Origin: Verrucomicrobia subdivision 6 bacterium
GTDB taxonomy: Bacteria > Verrucomicrobiota > Verrucomicrobiia > Methylacidiphilales > Verrucolacustridaceae
Direction: 5' to 3'
Assembly (NCBI GenBank): GCA_947466515.1
Contig: CANIEM010000010.1
Span: forward strand, 1-42,553
Length of the DNA: 42,553 bases
Shown: one piece after another, positions 15,523 through 21,865 of the stretch
Layout: each line of letters starts with the position of its first letter
How positions within the stretch are numbered: position 1 is the first letter of the stretch
The notes under the pieces: generated by a model
What the model saw: only the letters and a program-made list of their open reading frames with translations
Databases searched by the model: none
Told to the model about the DNA's origin: nothing
Program-made: the position numbers and the translations under genes

Positions 15523-16325
15523 CGGGTGCGCCAGGTGGAGGTGTTGGGGCTGACGATGAAGCCTGAACTGCCTTCGCTGAAATAGGCGCCACCTGCCTGA
15601 ATCGTTGTTGGGTTGTTTCCAAAAAACAGAGTGCCCGACTGGGTGGTGATGCCGTCGGGTCCCGCAAAGATATTCCCACTCTTGGTATAGATCCCCTTTG
15701 GGGTGACGAAGTTGTTTCCGCTTCGGAAAACATAACCATCGCTAGTAATGGCTGAGCTGTGGCCTGTGGTGGCACCAAACTTAGCTTTGTAAACGCCGCC
15801 CAAAAACTCGGCCATCTCACCCTCCTCGCGATCCATTTTGTTATAGATCTCCTGCTGCTTAGCCATCTGAGCACGGCTCTTTTCCTGTTGCGCCTCCTGT
15901 CTCTCGAAGCTGCGCTGGCTCTCGGCCATCATTTCCCTGGATTCGCGATCGCGGAGAGCGACTGATTCCTGAATCGTGTCAACGTGGAGGGCTCGGACGC
16001 GACTAGCTTCGTACGCTTGCTGGGGTTGGGTGTAGGTGATTTTGGATTCTTTATTTTGGATGTTGGATTGGTGGAAGGGCTTTGAGTCGTTGTCTTCGTC
16101 CGGTTGGGCCAAGCGCTTCGGCCCGCCAAAGTCGATTGCTGAACTTCGATGCGCTGAGTTTTGCTGGTAGGAGTTTTTGTAGCCGTAATCGATGGATGAG
16201 GTGTGGGTGATTCTTGATTCTTGATTTTGGATTCTTGATTGGTGGAAGGGTTTGGAGTCGGTGTCGTCGTCGTCCCAGGCGAAGCACGGGCCGACTAGCA
16301 ACAACGTTAAGATGAAGTATTTCAT
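15519..16325 (-). CDS. Secreted protein with internal repeats, unknown function
   Basis: 268 residues with a signal peptide, MKYFILTLLLVGPCFA, cleaved before WDDDD. Two copies of DSKPFHQS-x-IQN-x-ESKIT lie near residues 22-40 and 80-98; their DNA belongs to the dispersed TTTGGATTCTTGATT repeat. Residues 118-175 form a charged, Gln/Glu-rich likely coiled coil. The C-terminal part alternates short Gly/Ser strands (GYVFRSGNNFVTPKG, then GIYTKSGNIFAGPDG), a small beta-solenoid-like repeat. It is the middle gene of a three-gene run, 5 bases after the upstream gene and overlapping the microprotein. No family is recognised. Confidence 0.7.
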   Translation of the reverse strand: MKYFILTLLLVGPCFAWDDDDTDSKPFHQSRIQNQESRITHTSSIDYGYKNSYQQNSAHRSSAIDFGGPKRLAQPDEDNDSKPFHQSNIQNKESKITYTQPQQAYEASRVRALHVDTIQESVALRDRESREMMAESQRSFERQEAQQEKSRAQMAKQQEIYNKMDREEGEMAEFLGGVYKAKFGATTGHSSAITSDGYVFRSGNNFVTPKGIYTKSGNIFAGPDGITTQSGTLFFGNNPTTIQAGGAYFSEGSSGFIVSPNTSTWRTR

Positions 16326-16330
16326 TTTGG

Positions 16331-16912
16331 TTAGGCAGGTAGATGGAAGTCGTCTTGGGGTTTGATTCGTTCGTAGTGGCGGAGGAGCTTGATTAGTTCG
16401 GGGTAGAGGCGGGTGCAGGTGACGATGAGAGAATTGAAGTAGGGGTGGATGAGGTTTGCTAAGTCTTCTTGGGAGAGGTCGAGCTTAGGGAGCCAGCAGC
16501 GTCCGCTGAGTCGGACTCCGCGTCTCGGTTCGAACTGAATGGAAAGGTCGTTGATATTGAGCGCCTCTTTTTGGAAGAGGCGGCGGATCTTACCTAGTTG
16601 GCCTTTGGGGGGAGTAAAGTGGTAGGCGCAGCCCATGAGGAGGCTGTAACCGCTATCGTCGGGCATGATGACGATGTGGGCTTTGTTCTGTTTATCGAGG
16701 TTGAAGCCTGAAAAGACGCCGTTGGGGTTGGATTTTCGTTCGTAGGACCAACCGATTGTTTTGAAAATCGACTCAACCGAATCGAGAGCTTGGTCAGAGG
16801 TGTTGTTGGCCCTCTCAGACCTGCCCGGCCCATTCTGGTTACTCGCTCCTCGACGGATTGGCTTTTCGCTATCGCGAGGGAATTCATCTGCTGGATCTTC
16901 ATTATTTTTCAT
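16331..16912 (-). CDS. Cytoplasmic protein of YbjN-like or chaperone-like fold, unknown function
   Basis: 193 residues with no signal peptide. The N-terminal 40 residues are polar and probably disordered. Residues 45-165 have the alternation of a YbjN/type III secretion-chaperone-like domain: helix SVESIFKTIGW, strands around FSGFNLD, HIVIMP and YSLLMGC, then a C-terminal helical pair. The family call is only a resemblance. It is the first gene of the run that continues into the secreted protein and the microprotein. Confidence 0.6.
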   Translation of the reverse strand: MKNNEDPADEFPRDSEKPIRRGASNQNGPGRSERANNTSDQALDSVESIFKTIGWSYERKSNPNGVFSGFNLDKQNKAHIVIMPDDSGYSLLMGCAYHFTPPKGQLGKIRRLFQKEALNINDLSIQFEPRRGVRLSGRCWLPKLDLSQEDLANLIHPYFNSLIVTCTRLYPELIKLLRHYERIKPQDDFHLPA

Positions 16913-16961
16913 GAAGGAACCTTATCAAATGGGGTAGGACAATTAGAGGGGTAGGGGGAAG

Positions 16962-16997
16962 AGAAGATTTTGGATGTTTAATGTTTGATTTTGGATT
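16962..16997. repeat. Dispersed A/T-rich simple repeat
   Basis: GATTTTGGATGTTTAATG followed by TTTGATTTTGGATTAA, related to the stretches at 5202-5232 and 15312-15342. It lies in the divergent gap between the YbjN-like gene and the lipoprotein gene. Confidence 0.45.
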
Positions 16998-17162
16998 AAC
17001 AGAAGCGGGTGGGTGGAGAGACCGCCTTACGCTGGAGATCGACAAACACAGGCAAATGCTTCAACTTCAAAGTTGTGTCGAGTCCAACTCCTTGGGGTGA
17101 CTTAAAAAGGGAATTGGAGCGTTGTCTTTCGTACGGCTTTAGAAATTTAAAAGAAATCTTCC

Positions 17163-17633
17163 ATGAGAATACTTAACTTAACATTGATGAGCCTTATGAT
17201 TTGTCTTTTTGGTTGTTCTACCATCACCCCATCAAAATCAGCACAGTGCCTTTTTCTCTCTTCACCACAAAAAAGGGATAGCGGTTTAACGACATTTCAT
17301 TTCCCAGGAGGGGTGTATCGACCTGATTTTGAAAGTGAAACAGGAATTTACTATGTAGCACCCACGAAAATAATTAGTGAAGCGGTTGGTGTAAATCTTC
17401 CTATGCGTGGGGGGATATATATCCCTCACGCAAATAGTGTAGATCAAACCCAAGCGGGATGGGTTGACCATCAAGAGGGTGGTGGCGGATTGGTTGGTTT
17501 CGCGGCCACCTCGAATACAAGGCTATGGCCGTTTACGCCGCCAGTTAATTTCGAATATGTGAAAGAAAAACCTGGAACATTGCCGGAGGGATATATGCAC
17601 TCTGAAGCGCCATCCTCTGTCGCGCCTAAGTAA
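17163..17633 (+). CDS. Predicted lipoprotein, unknown function
   Basis: 156 residues. A signal peptide with lipobox LFGC puts the lipid-attached cysteine at 18, so the mature protein is anchored to a membrane, probably the outer one. The mature part is Gly- and aromatic-rich (HFPGGVYRPDF, GIYYVAPT, RGGIYIPH), suggesting a small beta-barrel or sandwich. No family is recognised. It stands alone between the divergent operon and the repeat zone. No strong ribosome-binding site is seen before ATG 17163. Confidence 0.65.
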   Translation: MRILNLTLMSLMICLFGCSTITPSKSAQCLFLSSPQKRDSGLTTFHFPGGVYRPDFESETGIYYVAPTKIISEAVGVNLPMRGGIYIPHANSVDQTQAGWVDHQEGGGGLVGFAATSNTRLWPFTPPVNFEYVKEKPGTLPEGYMHSEAPSSVAPK

Positions 17634-17769
17634 ATTAGTACTATTGTGGTGGCCCACCATTTTTAGCCACCTAGGCTTGGAAGTTAATTTAAACAGCACT
17701 AAATAGGCCAGGAAGGCTAGGGGAAGATGGCTTTATTGGGGGTGGTTGGGCGGTTTATGCCCTCAAAGG

Positions 17770-17925
17770 GAGAAACAATGCCAAAACAATAACCGCACAA
17801 TAGAAAAACAACGCCAAACAATAAGAAACAACGCCAAACAATGGGAAACAATAGAAAACAACGCCAAACAATGGGAAACAATAGAAAACAACGCTCAAAC
17901 AATGAAAAACAACGCCACAATCTAA
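17770..17925. repeat. Phased AAACAA repeats with a 30-base unit in tandem
   Basis: The core xxAAACAAx recurs every 9-11 bases about a dozen times. One 30-base unit, GCCAAACAATGGGAAACAAT plus ATAGAAAACAAC-like sequence, occurs twice in tandem (roughly 17831-17890). A/T tracts in phase with the helix tend to bend DNA. Confidence 0.65.
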
Positions 17926-18040
17926 CCAGAACGGGGTTTGAAGGGGTGTTTAAGGGTGTGTGTGATCCTAAGGATGCGTATTCCATGGCTCTTAACCACG
18001 TTCAATAAGCCGTCAACACCATGGTCAACGCCATAAGCCA

Positions 18041-18083
18041 CCACAGTCATCCACGGTCAATCCATAGTCAATCCACGGTCAAC
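18041..18083. repeat. Four 10-11-base iteron-like direct repeats
   Basis: Units CCACAGTCAT, CCACGGTCAAT, CCATAGTCAAT and CCACGGTCAAC follow head to tail, one helical turn apart. GGTCAACGCCATAA after the last unit also occurs at 18023-18036. Such spacing is typical of sites read by a multimeric DNA-binding protein. Confidence 0.6.
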
Positions 18084-18183
18084 GCCATAACTTAACCAGA
18101 GAGGGGGTTTTAAGGTGTAAAGGTGGCGGTAGGGCAAAAGGGACCATTCCAGGCCGAGAACCTGACCATGAATTTAACTAGAC

Positions 18184-18221
18184 TTTACCGGTAGGTTGAC
18201 CGGGAACCTGACCGGGAAATG
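18184..18221. repeat. Inverted relative of the left-leader CGGTC repeat
   Basis: In reverse complement this segment reads ATTTCCCGGTCA, GGTTCCCGGTCAA, then CCGGTAAA. Positions 125-172 carry the same order (ATTTCCCGGTCA, GGTTCCCGGTCAA, TCGGTAAA) with one extra 11-base unit. The two lie in inverted orientation about 18 kb apart. Confidence 0.6.
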
Positions 18222-18256
18222 AAATTAAATATCCCAAAAATAACCCGAAAAACCGA

Positions 18257-18835
18257 TTAAATGTCGGCCTTGAGTAGAGCTTTGGCGATAGAGGCTTTGT
18301 AAGCGGGGGCATTGGGGGCGGCGAAGGCTTCTTGCGGCCACTTTTCACCACGTCGCTCTAGTTCGCGTTTGAGAGAGGCGAGGGGCTTGGTGAGATTATA
18401 GTGTTTAACGGTTTTAAGGATGAACTGACGGAACTCGTGCTCCCAGAGGACCCCCTTGTTATCCCGCTGCATCAGAGTGCCGATTATCTCCAAGGCCTTA
18501 ATGCGGTCATTGAGGACGCGTTTAGGGGCATCCTCGTTCTCGTCCTGGCGAACCATCTGCCAGAGAGAGTAGGTTTTGTCGTCGAAGGGTTTTCCTAGGG
18601 TTGATTGGAGCTTCTTCTTGGACCAGGAGAGGGGATCGATCCCGGTGAAGAGGTGGATGGCGTCCTTGGTGCGTTGGGTGAGGGGACGCCGGGACTGTTC
18701 GATCAGTTTGAGGAGGATCGTGGAGATACCGATCTGCTTGGCGAAGTCGGCTTGGGTCAGGCCAGTGATTTGCCTGGCGTAGTGAAGGGGGTGCGGGTTT
18801 TTAGGGAATGTAGTTGCCGACTTTTTCTTTTTCAC
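18257..18835 (-). CDS. XRE-family helix-turn-helix regulator
   Basis: 192 residues, probably starting at GTG 18835 (no ATG nearby and no clear ribosome-binding site). Residues 17-70 have the lambda-repressor-type fold: YARQITGLTQADFAKQIGIS with a second helix STILLKLIEQSRRPLT. The rest is helical with a Lys/Arg-rich part (KRELERRGEKWPQEAF) and no enzymatic motif. It is transcribed toward the repeat zone and divergently from an excisionase-like gene across 39 bases. This arrangement suggests mutual or autogenous control of a mobile-element switch, though no integrase is visible. Confidence 0.8.
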   Translation of the reverse strand: MKKKKSATTFPKNPHPLHYARQITGLTQADFAKQIGISTILLKLIEQSRRPLTQRTKDAIHLFTGIDPLSWSKKKLQSTLGKPFDDKTYSLWQMVRQDENEDAPKRVLNDRIKALEIIGTLMQRDNKGVLWEHEFRQFILKTVKHYNLTKPLASLKRELERRGEKWPQEAFAAPNAPAYKASIAKALLKADI

Positions 18836-18874
18836 TTGACGAGATTACGTGTATCCACCATACTGTCAATCAAG
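18836..18874. promoter_or_regulatory. Compact divergent promoter region
   Basis: Both strands carry a TTGAC box facing outward: TTGACG at 18837 on the + strand and TTGACA on the - strand near 18869. On the + strand, CATACT lies 17 bases after TTGACG as a possible -10 element. The outer ends CTTGAC/GTCAATCAAG are partly palindromic, as expected for an operator shared by both genes. Confidence 0.4.
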
Positions 18875-19117
18875 ATGACCATGCAGGTGAACAGCAATCC
18901 GAAGACCAGCTCCGAAAGTACCAGCCATTCCCAGGATCGGCAGTATATGACTAGGGAGCAGGTGGCGGAGCTGTTTCAGATATCAACCAGGACCGTGAGC
19001 GAACTAACGGCGAGGGGAGTGATCATTGCGGTGAAGTTGGGTGGGGGTAGGAACGCGCCGGTGAGGTACCGGCGGGAAACGCTGGAGGAGACGGCTAAGA
19101 AACTGGAAAGACGCTGA
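18875..19117 (+). CDS. Excisionase/MerR-like helix-turn-helix protein
   Basis: 80 residues. After a polar N-terminus, residues 24-80 match the HTH_17/excisionase pattern: YMTREQVAELFQISTRTVSE, then LTARGVIIAVKLGGG and a wing ending APVRYRRETLEE. Such proteins direct excision or act as small transcription regulators. ATG 18875 is chosen because the regulator on the other strand starts 39 bases upstream; the frame stays open further upstream, but that would lie inside the opposite gene. It is paired with the XRE gene. Confidence 0.75.
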   Translation: MTMQVNSNPKTSSESTSHSQDRQYMTREQVAELFQISTRTVSELTARGVIIAVKLGGGRNAPVRYRRETLEETAKKLERR

Positions 19118-19126
19118 GCGCCTGAA

Positions 19127-19768
19127 CTAGTGGTTCAAGGAGGCTTGGGAAGATTCGTTAGAAAGGGTATCGGCTTTGGCAGTGCTGGTTGCAGAAAACA
19201 GAAAATACATTCCGCAAAGAGCGATGGCGGCGCCGGTGGTTCGTAGGCTTAAAGATCCGATCCGGGTCCGGGTGGCGAGCCAACCGATGGCGACACCGAT
19301 GAGATGGATAGTTGCGGTGCCTAAGATAAATCCTGAAGCGTAGAGGACGGGTTGGGCGTAGCCGGGCATTTCGGTTCCGTGGGCGTGACCGTGAAAGAGA
19401 CCGAAGAGAGCGACGCCAGCCATAGCGAGCATGAGGGGGATTTTTTTGTCGGCCAGGATGCCGATGCCCAGGACGATGACGGAAACTGCGATTCCTGATT
19501 CAACGGAAAAAACACCGACATGATTCATGCCAAGGATTCCGCCAAAGAGGACAAAGAGCACAAAAGTGGCGGGGACGGTCCAGATGGCCCGACCACCGAT
19601 CTGAGCGCTGAGGATGCCAACGCTTAGCATGGCCAAGAGGTGGTCAAAGCCGAAGACAGGGTGGGTGAGGCCGCTGGTGAAGCCGGAGCCGGCTTGAATG
19701 GAGTGGGCGTGGGAGGAGTGAGGGAGAGTGAGGAGGGTGAGTAGGAGGAGGGGGAAGAATTTCTTCAT
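19127..19768 (-). CDS. hupE: HupE/UreJ-family nickel or cobalt permease
   Basis: 213 residues from ATG 19768, chosen because it directly opens a signal-like segment (MKKFFPLLLLTLLTLPHSSH); the frame continues 25 codons upstream without protein character. Family motifs are HPVFGFDH at 36-43 and FHGHAHGTE at 125-133, whose His residues bind the metal. Six or so membrane spans are visible. HupE proteins carry Ni2+ or Co2+ into the cell. No hydrogenase or urease gene is in the window, so the metal and client enzyme are unknown. The C-terminal 20 residues are polar. Confidence 0.88.
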   Translation of the reverse strand: MKKFFPLLLLTLLTLPHSSHAHSIQAGSGFTSGLTHPVFGFDHLLAMLSVGILSAQIGGRAIWTVPATFVLFVLFGGILGMNHVGVFSVESGIAVSVIVLGIGILADKKIPLMLAMAGVALFGLFHGHAHGTEMPGYAQPVLYASGFILGTATIHLIGVAIGWLATRTRIGSLSLRTTGAAIALCGMYFLFSATSTAKADTLSNESSQASLNH

Positions 19769-19818
19769 GAGGGTAGTATGGTTGAGAGGGGGAGGGGTGG
19801 GAAGGGAAAGAAGATAAG

Positions 19819-19903
19819 GTAAAAAACGGGGTGAGGTATCCACTTACCCCTTGGTGGCTCAATATGAAGAGCTTTGCTTCTTCTTACCCCCTCCCGTGAC
19901 AGG
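19819..19903. repeat. 85-base dispersed repeat, copy A
   Basis: It shares with 26163-26262 the order AACGGGGTG, CTTACCCCTT, TGAAGAGCTTTGCTTC, CCCCTCCCGTGACAG and AGGG. GAAGAGCTTTGCTTC can fold into a small hairpin, and GGGGTG and ACCCC face each other. Both copies are on the same strand and bracket a 6.3 kb block. Confidence 0.65.
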
Positions 19904-19935
19904 GTTGGGGGCCAGACCCCTCAGAAAAAACCGAC

Positions 19936-20316
19936 TTACTTCTTTTCGGCGCGGTGCTCCTCGCCTCCATGGCGTTCTTCTCCACCATGCCGACCTTCTT
20001 TCCACTTCCCGCCATCCTCATCTTCATCATCATCTTCGCCCTTCCAGCACTTCATCATTCCCATCTTTCCACTCATCCCGCAACCACCGCCATGGCCCCA
20101 CTCCCCACATTCCCGCCCCCCATGACCCCACCTGTCGTGATGCTCGCCTCCACGGTGATGACGTACACAAACCGTACGAGCCAATGCACATAGCGAAATC
20201 AACGTCAGGCTCAAAGCCACAATCCCCATGAAAATCAGTTTGATTTTACAGCAGCAGTTGCACATCCACTTGCAGCACTCTTTATTGTTTTGGCCGGATT
20301 TATTTTGTTCGTTCAT
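19936..20316 (-). CDS. His/Cys-rich single-span membrane protein, likely metal-binding (paralogue 1)
   Basis: 126 residues. A cytoplasmic N-terminus with clustered cysteines (CCKWMCNCCCK, 14-24) is followed by a transmembrane segment IKLIFMGIVALSLTLISLCA (25-44). A His-, Gly-, Cys- and Met-rich outer part (RHHRGGEHHDRWGHGG, then GMSGKMGMMKC) leads to an acidic then basic tail. Composition suggests binding of Cu, Ni or Zn. The copy at 27526-27840 shares the architecture and MN(E)Q/K start, and each copy lies near one S1/P1 nuclease pair. It is not a recognised family. The neighbouring HupE permease fits a metal-handling role. Confidence 0.7.
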   Translation of the reverse strand: MNEQNKSGQNNKECCKWMCNCCCKIKLIFMGIVALSLTLISLCALARTVCVRHHRGGEHHDRWGHGGRECGEWGHGGGCGMSGKMGMMKCWKGEDDDEDEDGGKWKEGRHGGEERHGGEEHRAEKK

Positions 20317-20526
20317 TTATTCAACATATCACTTTTAGAATGTGTAACAATTTTAAAAGAGTTAAGGAGTAAATTCGTTCACTACAAACTATAAAGCCCA
20401 ATTCGTTATCATCCTTCATGTCCAATGCCATAAGATTGTTTCTAAGCCTAGACACATAGAAACTAGCGATTCCTCCTCGATTTCTTTGTCGCTCGCAATT
20501 CAACTGCAGGCTCCTACTTTGAAAAT

Positions 20527-20949
20527 ATGAAGATTAAAACTGCGTCTCTACTTATTGTTCTTCTCGCACTCTTCTCGTTGGCCTCTTCTTCGATATTCGT
20601 GTCATCACTCCATGCGGAGCAAAAAAACAATCCATCTTCGTCGGATCCGATCACCCCCATCTACACCTCTCAGGAAACCCAATCCTTTAAAGAGCTGACC
20701 CAGGCGACGCTGGACTCCCTGGCCGCAGGCAAAAAAGAGGATATGGTCGCGAAGCTTACTGACCTGGAGACCGCTTGGGACGAGCAGGAGAAAAATCTCC
20801 GACCCAAAAACGAAAAGATCTGGACGATTCTCGATAAAACTCTTGATAAGGCCATCTCTGCGCTCAGGGGCAGTAAATACAATCCTGAAAAAGGGAAGAC
20901 CGCGCTCAACACGCTTCTCCAGGAATTGGGCAAGTCAACGAAAGCCTGA
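20527..20949 (+). CDS. Secreted small helical protein, partner of S1/P1 nuclease (copy 1)
   Basis: 140 residues. Signal peptide MKIKTASLLIVLLALFSLAS continues to a cleavage site near HAEQ (28-31). The mature protein is mostly alpha-helical: residues 48-70, 70-92 and 96-115 form likely helices containing WDEQEKNLRPKNEKIWTILD. No cysteines or catalytic motif are visible. It precedes the nuclease gene by 14 bases, and both genes recur together at 28860-30145, so it may be a partner, inhibitor or chaperone of the nuclease. Residues about 60-121 are identical in the two copies, while the ends differ. Confidence 0.75.
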   Translation: MKIKTASLLIVLLALFSLASSSIFVSSLHAEQKNNPSSSDPITPIYTSQETQSFKELTQATLDSLAAGKKEDMVAKLTDLETAWDEQEKNLRPKNEKIWTILDKTLDKAISALRGSKYNPEKGKTALNTLLQELGKSTKA

Positions 20950-20963
20950 CCCTAGACGTTTTT

Positions 20964-21812
20964 ATGCAATCGTTTCGTTTGATCTTTGCTGTTGTCCTTG
21001 CGACGGCGGTTTCCCCCTGCATGGCTTGGCACGATGAGGGCCATATGGTCGTAGCTGAGATTGCCTACAAGCATTTAAGCGATCCGGTCAAAGTTAGGTG
21101 TGATGCATTGATTGCTGTGCAACTACCCTTGGGGGCTTCCACTAATAATACTTTTATTACCGCATCCTGCTGGCCCGATGATTACAAAACCGAGTTGGGG
21201 ACCCGTAACCAGCACTACATCGACATGCCAATCAGCTTGGACCACACCAAAACGAGTGAACCTAAGCCTGCCTCCTCTGATTTGATTCGGGCCATTCGGG
21301 ATTGCGTCACTACACTCCAATCCACCAATGCCTCCGCAATAGAGCAGGGGACTAGTCTTCGATACCTGATCCACTTTATTGGAGACATTCATCAACCGCT
21401 TCACTGCGCAACCGGAGTCACATCGCTCCTTCCCGACGGAGACCTTGGAGGCAACAAGTTTTCGCTTCTTGGGGAGTGGAAAAACCTTCACATCCTTTGG
21501 GATGCCGGAGGGGGGTTCGTCGCCGATAAACTTATTCGGCCTTTGGATCAGGCCAACCAGGCAATCTTGGATGCAAAAGTCGCTGCCATTGAGCAAGACC
21601 ATCCTTATCAGGCAACCCTTAAGGAGATCCCTGATTTTATGGATTGGGCCAAAGACAGCAACGGCTTGGCCAAGTCGGTATGCTACGAGGGTATTCATAG
21701 AAATACGGCTCCATCTTCCGAATACATCGCGAAAGCAAAAAAACTTTCGGATGAAAGACTCGCCTTAGCTGGGCATCGCCTTACCGATCTTTTGGAGCTG
21801 ATTTGTAAATAG
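20964..21812 (+). CDS. S1/P1-type secreted nuclease (copy 1)
   Basis: 282 residues. The signal peptide ends SPCMA|WHDEGH, so Trp22 becomes the free N-terminal zinc ligand, as in P1 nuclease. Other expected ligands are His27, Asp72, His84, His137-x3-Asp141, His147, and His176-x3-Asp180, with the family's spacings. The enzyme should cut single-stranded DNA or RNA and 3'-phosphate nucleotides in the periplasm or outside the cell, probably for phosphate and nucleoside scavenging. It lies in a run with a helical partner upstream and mgtA 53 bases downstream. It is about 91 percent identical by hand count to the copy at 29297. Confidence 0.92.
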   Translation: MQSFRLIFAVVLATAVSPCMAWHDEGHMVVAEIAYKHLSDPVKVRCDALIAVQLPLGASTNNTFITASCWPDDYKTELGTRNQHYIDMPISLDHTKTSEPKPASSDLIRAIRDCVTTLQSTNASAIEQGTSLRYLIHFIGDIHQPLHCATGVTSLLPDGDLGGNKFSLLGEWKNLHILWDAGGGFVADKLIRPLDQANQAILDAKVAAIEQDHPYQATLKEIPDFMDWAKDSNGLAKSVCYEGIHRNTAPSSEYIAKAKKLSDERLALAGHRLTDLLELICK

Positions 21813-21865
21813 GGGATGTCCTTCTCGGTTCCCTTTGGCTTGGATCAATTGAAGGAGTCCATCAG

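Larger units (their letters stand above)
17634..18256. other. Long intergenic zone of phased short repeats
   Basis: There is no convincing gene in 620 bases. An 89-codon reverse frame exists only because AAACAA repeats translate to repeated hydrophobic residues. Three kinds of repeat are seen: AAACAA units at about 17770-17925, 11-base CCACGGTCAA units at 18041-18083, and an inverted match to the left leader at 18184-18221. TAAATAGGCC at 17700 also echoes the left leader. It precedes the 3' end of an XRE-family gene. Possible roles include an origin-like, partition or operator region. Confidence 0.6.

Noticed and set aside
17717-17986. An 89-codon reverse frame encoding repeated FPIVWRCFLL-like stretches
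   Set aside because: Its residues are produced only by the AAACAA repeats on the other strand. It lacks a normal composition and a start signal.
17770-18083. CRISPR array
   Set aside because: Repeats are 9-11 bases (one 30-base unit in tandem) with no unique spacers of constant length, and no cas gene is present.
21813-21865. A Mg-sensing leader RNA before mgtA
   Set aside because: Only 53 bases separate mgtA from the nuclease gene, too short for the known leader structures.
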